A stretch of DNA of 11,378 nt from Desulfovibrio sp. Its GTDB lineage: Bacteria > Desulfobacterota > Desulfovibrionia > Desulfovibrionales > Desulfovibrionaceae. The notes under the pieces were generated by a model. The model saw nothing but the letters and a program-made list of their open reading frames with translations, searched no databases and was not told where the DNA came from. Below are positions 1 to 6,128 of the stretch, in pieces (position 1 is the stretch's first letter; each line of letters opens with the position of its first letter). The position numbers and the translations under genes were made by a program. The stretch covers positions 1 to 11,378 of the forward strand of contig JALHHV010000039.1 in NCBI GenBank assembly GCA_022837365.1, written 5' to 3'.

Positions 1-34
1 CCGATTCCGTCTTTTCCATGCGCATGCCGCACGC

Positions 35-68
35 AAAAACGCCGCGAAGGGTTGCCCCCTCGCGGCGT
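35..68 (-). terminator. Rho-independent terminator of the 96-1340 gene
   Basis: Read on the minus strand, a perfect 9-bp stem (ACGCCGCGA at 60-68 pairing with TCGCGGCGT at 39-47) encloses a 12-base loop and is followed directly by TTTTT. It starts 28 bases after the TAG stop of the minus-strand gene at 96-1340, so it is very likely the end of that transcript. The plus strand has no T-tract on the other side, so it does not look bidirectional. Confidence 0.85.
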
Positions 69-95
69 CGTCACGTTGTACCGCTTTTCCGCGCG

Positions 96-1340
96 CTACT
101 GCCGCGCCGCCATGGCGGCCTTGTCGAAGCGGGCGGCCGTGTCGGCCAGCACCGTGGCGGCCATGCGCACGGCGTCCATCTTCTCCGGCTTGCCGTTGGC
201 CCGGCGGTACACCCACCCCGCCGTGTAGACCAGGGTGTCGTCGTCCAGCCTGCGGGCGTCGGGGTTGCGGCGGATGGCCTCGGCCAGGGTTTCGCGGGCG
301 CGTTCGCGGGCCATGATGGCCTGCTGGTACGCCTTGCCGGAAAGCTCCATGATGCGCCGGGCCTGCTCGGCCATGTGCGCGGAATTGCCCTCGCGCGCGG
401 TGTCGTAGCCGAACACGGCGTCCTGGTACTTGGCGTTGGCCTCCAGCGCGGTCTGCTGCGCGGTGAGCCAGGCGTTCACCCGCACCACCGCGTCGGGCAT
501 GCCCGCAATCTCGCGCAGGGCTCCTGCCAGGCCGCGCAGGCGCGTGGCGTACAGGGTGTACATTTCCGCAACCTCGGCGGGGGCCAGCGACCGCTCCTTG
601 CCCTTGTCCGTCACCTTGGCGACCGACGCGGCGGCGGCCATGGCCTCCATGAACCGGTCGGCGTACAGGCGTTGCAGGGCTTCGAGCATGGCCGGGGTGA
701 AGGCGTAGTCCAGCACGCCTGCGCGCCCGGCGGAAAGATCGTCACCGGACCACGACAGCCCGGTCATGTTCACGCCGTAGCGCATGTTGGCCGACTTCAG
801 GCTGGGGGCCACCCAGCCGGAGGTGCGCGCCTCCATGTGCGTGCCCTTGGGATAGTAGCTTTCCACCAGCCAGTTGGCCACGTCCTCCACGAAGGCGAAG
901 CGCACCACCGCGTCGTCCTGGGCAAAGGCCCCGTCCGGGCTGGTGGCGTTGACGCCGGGCGCCCCGGCCGTGGCGTTGGCCTGGGCATCGGCTGCCGCGT
1001 CGCCGTCCATGGGCACCATGGAGGGCAGCGTGCCGTTGGTGGCGTTGGGCCCCAGGATGGCGGCTTCCGTGCCGGTCATGTTGGCCTGCCGCTCGGGCAC
1101 GGCATCGCGCAGGACCAGGTCGCGCAGTTCCCACAGGGCCACGCCGGCCACGGCCAAGGCCAGCAGGAACGCCCACACCAGCTTGCTGCGCGTGCGCCTG
1201 GGGGGCCTAGGCATGTCGAGCAGGCTGCCGTCCTGCCGGGTGGGGCCGGAGGCGGAACGGGAGGGGTCGCGGCCGGGAGCCGTATCGGGGGTCTGGCCGG
1301 GCGTCTGATTTGGGGTCTGATCGGGCGTTTCGGGGGCCAT
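96..1340 (-). CDS. Unrecognised membrane-anchored protein, probably facing the periplasm (414 aa)
   Basis: I do not recognise the family. The chosen start is the ATG at 1340 because a strong AGGAGG (1350-1355) lies 9 bases upstream; the open frame continues further up without start support. Residues 1-52 are a hydrophilic, proline-rich cytoplasmic tail with four near-repeats of QTPx at about 8-20, then an RPPRRTRSK positive stretch. Residues 54-72 form one hydrophobic membrane segment. By the positive-inside rule the remaining 340 residues should be periplasmic. They begin with a low-complexity N/A/T/G linker (about 88-142), then a globular part rich in Ala, Arg and Glu with predicted helices (about 215-414). 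There is no signal-peptidase site, cysteine or enzymatic motif that I can name. It looks monocistronic: the neighbour upstream is divergent and a terminator follows. The role is unknown; an envelope-stress or surface-sensing function would be a guess. Confidence 0.8.
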   Translation of the reverse strand: MAPETPDQTPNQTPGQTPDTAPGRDPSRSASGPTRQDGSLLDMPRPPRRTRSKLVWAFLLALAVAGVALWELRDLVLRDAVPERQANMTGTEAAILGPNATNGTLPSMVPMDGDAAADAQANATAGAPGVNATSPDGAFAQDDAVVRFAFVEDVANWLVESYYPKGTHMEARTSGWVAPSLKSANMRYGVNMTGLSWSGDDLSAGRAGVLDYAFTPAMLEALQRLYADRFMEAMAAAASVAKVTDKGKERSLAPAEVAEMYTLYATRLRGLAGALREIAGMPDAVVRVNAWLTAQQTALEANAKYQDAVFGYDTAREGNSAHMAEQARRIMELSGKAYQQAIMARERARETLAEAIRRNPDARRLDDDTLVYTAGWVYRRANGKPEKMDAVRMAATVLADTAARFDKAAMAARQ

Positions 1341-1410
1341 CCGTGGCATCCTCCTGCGGGCGCGGGCCGTGCGGCGCGAGCCCATTGGTCGGGCGTGAGC
1401 GGGTGAGCGT

Positions 1411-1444
1411 GTCTGGTGCGTCGAGTCTGGTCCGATATGTCTGG
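1411..1444. repeat. Three GTCTGG direct repeats at exact 14-bp spacing between divergent genes
   Basis: GTCTGG occurs at 1411-1416, 1425-1430 and 1439-1444, each start 14 bases from the last, in the 256-bp region (1341-1596) between the divergent genes at 96-1340 and 1597-2568. No other clear element is visible there apart from the two ribosome binding sites; I cannot assign a -35/-10 pair for either gene. Phased short repeats between divergent genes can be activator sites, but the motif is short and the function is inference. Confidence 0.4.
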
Positions 1445-1596
1445 GCGGTATGTACCACCCCGCAGGGCCACTGTGAAGCCGCCGCCGGGTTACGGAAGCA
1501 TCACGCGGCCATGCGTCCGTTTTTCCGTGCGTTCCGGGCTTGCCATCCCCCCCGCCATCGTTCACAACACCGGTACGACAACAACGGGAGGATGCC

Positions 1597-2568
1597 ATGC
1601 CGCTGGCCGGATACGGCTTCGTGCTGCTTGCCGCCGGGTTGTGGGCGCTCATCGGCCCCCTGGCCCGCTACTGCCTTGCCGAAGGGGTGACCCCGCTGGA
1701 AATCGCCTTCTGGCGCGCCGCGTTCGGCGCGCTGTTCTTCGGCCTGCACGCGGCCCGGCACGGACTGTGGCGCGCCCCGGCGCGCGACGCTGCCGCCTTC
1801 GCCGCGTTCGGGCTGGTGGGCGTGGCGCTGTTTTTCGGGTCGTACCAGTTGGCCGTACGCGAAGGCGGCGCGGCGCTGGCCTCCATCCTGCTGTACACCG
1901 CCCCGGCGTGGGTGGCGCTGCTTTCGCGGCTGTGCTTCGCGGAACCCCTGACCCGCGCCAAGCTGGCGGCCCTGGGCCTGGCCATGGCCGGGGCCTTCCT
2001 GATCTGCCGGTCCGGCGGAGGGTTGCAGGGCGGCACCAGCGCGGCGGGCATCGGCTTCGGCCTGCTGGCGGGCTTCACCTATTCGCTGCACTACGTGTTC
2101 AGCCGCCACTTCCTGCGCCGCCATTCGCCGGTGACCATGTACCTGTTCTGCCTGCCCGTGGGGGCGCTGGCCCTGCTGCCCTTCGTGGACTTCGCCCCCA
2201 AGGGGCCGCTGGCGTGGTCGCTGCTGGTGCTGGGCATGGGGCTGGTGACCACCTACGGCGCGTACCTGGCCTACTGCGAGGGCATGCGCCGCCTTTCGCC
2301 CACCCGCGTGGCCGTGGTGGCCAACTTCGAGCCGGTGCTGGCGGCCCTGCTGGCCTACTGGCTGTGGGACGAGCTGTTCCCGCCCTCGGGCTGGCTCGGA
2401 GCCGGGCTGGTCATCGCGGCGGTGTTCTGCGTGGTGCTGGACGGCGCGCGGGGCCGCGACAGGCATGACGGGGGCGTATCGCGCGCCTCCGGCAGGGAAG
2501 ACGCGGCGCAAACGGAAACGGCCGGTGAAGACACCGGCCTGACGCGCGGGCACATGCCCGTGGAATGA
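1597..2568 (+). CDS. EamA/DMT-superfamily transporter (323 aa)
   Basis: An inner-membrane permease of the drug/metabolite transporter (EamA, RhaT-like) superfamily, which exports or imports small metabolites such as amino acids; the substrate cannot be read from sequence. The ATG at 1597 is preferred over 1540 because GGGAGG (1586-1591) lies 5 bases upstream and the protein then opens directly into the first membrane helix. About ten hydrophobic segments form the usual two five-helix repeats, roughly residues 5-138 and 150-282. Typical signatures are FWRAAFGALFF (38-48), ILLYTAPAWVALLSR (97-111) in the first half and ANFEPVLAALLAYWLWDE (242-259) in the second, the position of the family's PV..ll....l.E motif. 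A hydrophilic tail of about 40 residues (283-323) is longer than usual. The gene appears alone. It converges with the J-domain gene across 53 bases, where only a 5-bp hairpin (2585-2599) without a T-tract is visible. Confidence 0.9.
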   Translation: MPLAGYGFVLLAAGLWALIGPLARYCLAEGVTPLEIAFWRAAFGALFFGLHAARHGLWRAPARDAAAFAAFGLVGVALFFGSYQLAVREGGAALASILLYTAPAWVALLSRLCFAEPLTRAKLAALGLAMAGAFLICRSGGGLQGGTSAAGIGFGLLAGFTYSLHYVFSRHFLRRHSPVTMYLFCLPVGALALLPFVDFAPKGPLAWSLLVLGMGLVTTYGAYLAYCEGMRRLSPTRVAVVANFEPVLAALLAYWLWDELFPPSGWLGAGLVIAAVFCVVLDGARGRDRHDGGVSRASGREDAAQTETAGEDTGLTRGHMPVE

Positions 2569-2621
2569 ACGAAAGCGGAAAGGCCCCGGAATCGCCGGGC
2601 GGCTAGGTCCTTAACAAACGG

Positions 2622-3512
2622 CTACGCTTTGGCGAGAATGCGCAGGTACAGGTCGCCCTGCCACGGCCCGATGCGCTTGCCCAGCCCCTTGAGCCGGATG
2701 GGCCGCCCCACCACGTAGTCCTGCGGCAGGGTCACCTCCACGGTGCGCACCTCTCCGGACAGGCCCTGGGTGACCTGCAAGCGCAGCCGCGCCCCCGGCA
2801 CGATGCTGAGGGCGGGCAGGTACACCGTCTGCTCGTCGTCGATCTGGCGGCGCAGCCAGCCTTTCACCGCACCGCCGATGCCGTGGGTGAGGTCCAGCGT
2901 CAGGGCCTTGCCGCCCCATTCCAGGCTGAGCTTGCGCTTCTTGGGCGGGCGCGCGGCCAACCCGCCGCCGTCGCGGCGGATCTGGCTGTAGATGTCCTCG
3001 AAGACGCGCCGGGCGAACGGGTCGCGCAGAATGTCCTGCAACACCTCGTCCTGACTCGCCTGATAGGTCGCCTCCGCCTTGCGGCGGCTGCGGTCGGCCC
3101 CGCTGGCGCCGCGCGCGGTGGATGCGCCGCCCGTGAACGTGTTCCCCGCCGATGCGGACGAGGCCGAAGGTCCGGTTCCCCCCGCTCCCCCTGCTCCCCC
3201 CGTTCCCATGTCGCCGAAGCGCTGGCGGGCCTGCTCGTAGGCGCGGGCGGCCTCTCGCTCGGCCGATTCACGATCGGCGGCACCAGCGGCACCCGTCCCG
3301 TTCCCGTTGCCGCCGGGCCCGGCCGTGTCCAGAGTGCGCGAAAGCAGCACGTACGCCTCGTTCAGGCGCTGGAAACGGCGGGCCGCGTCGGACCGGCCGG
3401 GGTTCAGGTCCGGATGCAACTCGAAGGCCAGCTTGCGGTACGCCTTCTTGACCTCGTCAAGCGACGCGCCGCTGCCCACTTGCAGTATCCGGTAGCATTC
3501 CCTCAGCGTCAC
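2622..3512 (-). CDS. J-domain co-chaperone without zinc finger, CbpA-like architecture (296 aa)
   Basis: A DnaJ-type protein expected to stimulate a DnaK/Hsp70 partner in the cytoplasm. The GTG start at 3512 follows GGAGGT with a short 4-base gap and opens straight into the J domain (about 3-62), with the helix II basic stretch KKAYRKL and the essential HPD at 33-35. Residues 64-145 are a Gly/Ala/Ser-rich linker, encoded in part by a G-run repeat. There is no CxxCxGxG zinc-finger region, so it is not canonical DnaJ. A conserved-looking helical block ([18 protein letters not shown], 161-178) leads to a beta-rich C-terminus (about 195-296). This ends in [19 protein letters not shown] and GDLYLRI, which matches the end of DnaJ/CbpA C-terminal substrate-binding domains. 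It is the last gene after the CoA-binding and cysteine-cluster genes, 90 bases downstream, and may be co-transcribed. The J domain is certain; the client is unknown. Confidence 0.9.
   Translation of the reverse strand: MTLRECYRILQVGSGASLDEVKKAYRKLAFELHPDLNPGRSDAARRFQRLNEAYVLLSRTLDTAGPGGNGNGTGAAGAADRESAEREAARAYEQARQRFGDMGTGGAGGAGGTGPSASSASAGNTFTGGASTARGASGADRSRRKAEATYQASQDEVLQDILRDPFARRVFEDIYSQIRRDGGGLAARPPKKRKLSLEWGGKALTLDLTHGIGGAVKGWLRRQIDDEQTVYLPALSIVPGARLRLQVTQGLSGEVRTVEVTLPQDYVVGRPIRLKGLGKRIGPWQGDLYLRILAKA
3178..3207 (-). repeat. G-run repeat in the J-domain gene linker, G-quadruplex-capable
   Basis: On the coding (minus) strand there are four runs of three to six G separated by 3-4 bases (G runs at 3205-3207, 3196-3201, 3187-3191 and 3178-3183). 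They encode part of the Gly-rich linker around residues 102-114. This fits the four-run G3+N1-7 rule for potential G-quadruplexes. Spacing is close to 9 bases per unit, so copy-number slippage would mostly stay in frame. Confidence 0.65.
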
Positions 3513-3602
3513 GCGACCTCCACGCCCCCGCTTGCCTTGCCCGCAGCCCTTTCGGCTGTTTCGGCGAAAAACCTTACCGCGGACCCGCGCCCTTTCCGCC
3601 AG

Positions 3603-4097
3603 CTATTTCGCGCCGTCTTCGTCCCGTTCAAGCACCAGCGCGTTGGCCTCGCACGTACAGTCCGAGGCCAGCAGCCCCCGCGCGGCCAGATAGGCCCGCC
3701 CGGCGGCCGCAAATTCCGCGTGGCGCACCCCGGGCCGGATGCCGGGACAGTATTCCTTGGCCATGGCCAGGCTGCCCGCATCCACCAGGTTGCCGCGAAA
3801 AAACGGCCAGGCGCGGCAGATGTCCGGCTTGCCCTCGTGTACGGTGCAGCCGCGCCCGGCGGCAAAGAACACGCAGTTGCCGTCCGGCCCGGTGCGCACC
3901 TTCAGCTTGCCGTTGCTCCGCTCTCCGTAGGCGGCCTCGAAGGCTTCCGGCGTCATGCCCAGAAAGGCGCAGATGCGCGAAAGATCGGCGGGGCTGACCA
4001 CGATGCCGCCCTCGCCCTGGCAGCACTGGCCGCACATGCGGCAGTCGAAGGCGTCGTCCCAGGGTTCGGAGGACGCCGGTGTCGTCGGGACGCTCAC
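3603..4097 (-). CDS. YkgJ-family cysteine-cluster protein (164 aa)
   Basis: A small cytoplasmic protein of the YkgJ / CxxCxxCC family (Fe-S or zinc-binding oxidoreductase-like; the biochemical role of the family is poorly defined). The diagnostic CRMCGQCC is at residues 19-26 (C19, C22, C25, C26). It is followed by C75 (DGNCVFF), C84 (GRGCTVHEGKPDICRAWPF), C94 and C117, the usual order of metal-ligand cysteines. The GTG at 4097 is chosen because it overlaps the TGA of the upstream CoA-binding gene as GTGA (4-base overlap, translational coupling) and has a GGGGGG stretch a few bases before it. Extending the frame upstream would only reuse the neighbour's sequence in another frame. Length is within the normal range for the family. 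Co-transcription with the CoA-binding gene is very likely. Cluster type, iron or zinc, cannot be decided from sequence. Confidence 0.9.
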   Translation of the reverse strand: MSVPTTPASSEPWDDAFDCRMCGQCCQGEGGIVVSPADLSRICAFLGMTPEAFEAAYGERSNGKLKVRTGPDGNCVFFAAGRGCTVHEGKPDICRAWPFFRGNLVDAGSLAMAKEYCPGIRPGVRHAEFAAAGRAYLAARGLLASDCTCEANALVLERDEDGAK

Positions 4098-4516
4098 AGC
4101 AGCCCCCCGGTCATCAGCCTGCGGTGCTCCACCATCAGGCACAGGTCCTCCACCACGGCCACGCCCCGCTCGAAGAGCATCCGCCCCGCCTCCGGGCTCG
4201 ATATGCCCGACTGCATCCAGAACAGGCGCGGCAGGCGCGGCAGGGCCAGCACCTCCACGGCGTGGGCCGGGCAGTGTTCCGGCGCGCGGAACACGTTGAC
4301 GATGTCCACGTCCACCGGCACGTCGGCGATGGTCGGACAGGCCTGGATGCCCCACACGGAGCGGCGCACCGGATGCACCGGGCGCACGTCGTATCCGGCC
4401 TCGATGAGGTAGCGGCCCACCATGTCCACGGGCTGGCCGGGCTTGTCCTTGGCGCCGATGACGGCGATGGTGCGCGATTCGCGCAGTATGGTGCGAAGCG
4501 TTGCGTCAAGCAGCAT
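4094..4516 (-). CDS. CoA-binding domain protein, YccU-like (140 aa)
   Basis: A single-domain Rossmann-fold protein of the CoA_binding_2 / YccU group, cytoplasmic and of uncertain physiological role (the fold resembles the CoA-binding domain of succinyl-CoA synthetase alpha). The start at 4516 is chosen from the ATG preceded by a GGGG-containing stretch and from family length (about 135-145 residues); the longer open frame up to 4672 is not supported. The nucleotide-binding turn is TIAVIGAKDKPGQPVDMVG (residues 16-34). It is followed by YLIEAGYDVRPVHP (36-49), the central DIVNVFRAPE (71-80), LFWMQSGISSPEA (98-110) and the C-terminal VVEDLCLMVEHRRL (121-134), all family signatures. The gene is first of a minus-strand cluster with the cysteine-cluster gene (4-base overlap) and the J-domain gene. 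It diverges from the M24 peptidase gene. Confidence 0.9.
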   Translation of the reverse strand: MLLDATLRTILRESRTIAVIGAKDKPGQPVDMVGRYLIEAGYDVRPVHPVRRSVWGIQACPTIADVPVDVDIVNVFRAPEHCPAHAVEVLALPRLPRLFWMQSGISSPEAGRMLFERGVAVVEDLCLMVEHRRLMTGGLL

Positions 4517-4817
4517 CCTGTACCCCTGAAACCATATGTACGGCCGAAGCCGAAGCCGCGCGCCCCGGCGGGCTGGCGCGGCCCTTGCCTCTTCTGCGGT
4601 CGCGCCGCCGTCGCCGGCCGCGAGCAACAATCCGGAAACATCCTCTCTACCCGGCCTTGCCGCCAAGCGCAATCGGCGCGCCTGGCGCCGCCATCGCGCG
4701 GCGGACGGCGCGGAGCCGCCCGCCGGGACCGCCCCACCACCACCGGTTGCGCCCGGCCCTCCCTTGGCCTACCCTGAGCCCATCGCCGGAACCCAGTCCC
4801 CAAGGAGCCCCGCAGCC
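4517..4817. other. Divergent intergenic region with no gene found (301 bp)
   Basis: This lies between the CoA-binding gene (minus) and the M24 peptidase gene (plus). It is GC-rich and contains open frames only as extensions of its neighbours, none with start signals. A possible weak promoter for the peptidase gene is TTGCGC (4747-4752) with TACCCT (4770-4775) at 17-bp spacing, each matching only half of the consensus. For the minus-strand gene a small AT-rich patch around ACATATGG (4531-4538) is the only candidate -10. I see no repeat or RNA gene. Confidence 0.5.
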
Positions 4818-6080
4818 ATGTCCCACGCCCGCATTCCGCATGCCCCCGCCGCCCCCCGTCCGTTCACCGCCGCCGAGCGCATGCCCGCCGAAGAGGCCCG
4901 GCTGCGCCAGTCCCGCACGCTGGACATCCTTGCCGCGCTGGCCCCGGACGCCGGAGGACTGATGGCCTTCTCGCGCGTGGCCATCTATTATCTTGCCGGC
5001 ACGGCGGGCAACGGCGTGCTGTGGCTGCCGCGCGAGGGCGAACCGGTGCTGCTGGTGCGCAAGGGCGAGGAACGCGCCCGGCTGGAAAGCCCCCTGGACA
5101 ACATCGTGTCCTTCCGCTCCTACGGCGACCTGCCCGGCCTGTGCGCCGACGCGGGCAGTCCGCTGGCCCCGGTGGCGGCGGCGGAAATGTCCGGCCTGCC
5201 ATGGTCGCTGGCCGCCATGATGCAGCAGCGGCTGGCGGACGTCGCCTTCGTGCCGGGCGATACGGTCCTCACCCGCGCCCGCGCCCGCAAGACCGGATGG
5301 GAACTGGCCAAACTGCGCCTGGCCGGGGCCCGCCACCACGAATGCCTGCACGACGTGCTGCCCGGCCTGATGCGCCCCGGCATGACCGAGCGCGAGATTT
5401 CGCACCTGGCGTGGCAGGTGTTTTTCAGCCGGGGACACGGCGGCCTGATGCGCATGGGCGCGCCGGGCGAGGAATGCTTTCTCGGGCACATCGCCGCGGG
5501 CGAGAACGGCAACTACCCCAGCCACTTCAACGGGCCGCTGGGCCTCAAGGGCGAGCATCCGGCCATCCCGTTCATGGGGTACGCGGGCTCGGTGTGGCGG
5601 CACGGAACCCCGCTGGCGCTGGATATCGGCTTCTGCCTCGAAGGCTACCACACCGACAAGACGCAGCTGTACTGGGCGGGCAACGCCGCCTCCATCCCCG
5701 ACGCGGTGCGCCGCGCCCACGACCTGTGCATCGAGGTCCAGGCCCGCGCGGCGGAACGGCTGCGCCCCGGCGAAATTCCCTCGGACATCTGGCGGTCCAC
5801 CCTGGAACTGGTGGAACGCGCGGGCCTGTCCGAAGGCTTCATGGGGCTGGGGTCCAACAAGGTGCACTTCCTGGGGCACGGCATCGGCCTGACCATCGAC
5901 GAATATCCGGTCATCGCCCACCGCTTCGACGAACCGCTGGAGGAAGGCATGACCATCGCCCTGGAGCCCAAGATGGGCATCCCCGGCGTGGGCATGGTGG
6001 GGGTGGAGAACACCTTCGAGGTCACCGCGCAGGGCGGCCGCGCCCTGACCGGCACGGCCTGCGACATGGTCTGCGTGTAG
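4818..6080 (+). CDS. M24-family metallopeptidase, Xaa-Pro dipeptidase/aminopeptidase type (420 aa)
   Basis: A cytoplasmic pita-bread-fold peptidase of MEROPS family M24, expected to remove residues before proline in short peptides. The ATG at 4818 has AAGGAG about 10 bases upstream; an in-frame ATG at 4881 (residue 22) is the alternative. Residues about 25-150 form the creatinase-type N-terminal domain (LMAFSRVAIYYLAGT, then RKGEERARLE). The catalytic domain runs from about 155. All five metal ligands are in place: D269 (ALDIGF), D280 (YHTDKT), H354 (FLGHGIGL), E383 (ALEPKM) and E397 (GVENTFEV), so it should be active. H364-like substrate positions are less certain because spacing differs from E. 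coli PepP. There is no signal peptide. It appears monocistronic, 48 bases from the convergent dsbD-like gene. Prolidase, aminopeptidase P or a related M24B activity cannot be separated by eye. Confidence 0.92.
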   Translation: MSHARIPHAPAAPRPFTAAERMPAEEARLRQSRTLDILAALAPDAGGLMAFSRVAIYYLAGTAGNGVLWLPREGEPVLLVRKGEERARLESPLDNIVSFRSYGDLPGLCADAGSPLAPVAAAEMSGLPWSLAAMMQQRLADVAFVPGDTVLTRARARKTGWELAKLRLAGARHHECLHDVLPGLMRPGMTEREISHLAWQVFFSRGHGGLMRMGAPGEECFLGHIAAGENGNYPSHFNGPLGLKGEHPAIPFMGYAGSVWRHGTPLALDIGFCLEGYHTDKTQLYWAGNAASIPDAVRRAHDLCIEVQARAAERLRPGEIPSDIWRSTLELVERAGLSEGFMGLGSNKVHFLGHGIGLTIDEYPVIAHRFDEPLEEGMTIALEPKMGIPGVGMVGVENTFEVTAQGGRALTGTACDMVCV

Positions 6081-6128
6081 GGAAGAGGGCCGCGGCGGGC
6101 CACGGTTTCCCGCGTCCGCGGGGCGGCC

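Noticed and set aside
2521..2538. Hairpin GCCGGTG-AAGA-CACCGGC at the end of the transporter gene
   Set aside because: It lies within the coding sequence, has no T-tract and encodes part of the hydrophilic tail.
2883..4412. Long plus-strand open frame of 509 codons
   Set aside because: It is antisense to three well-supported genes. High GC suppresses stop codons in the shadow frames, and there is no family signal.
6081..6128. Imperfect hairpin between the convergent M24 and dsbD genes as bidirectional terminator
   Set aside because: The stem needs a bulge and neither strand shows a T-tract; it is expected in GC-rich sequence.
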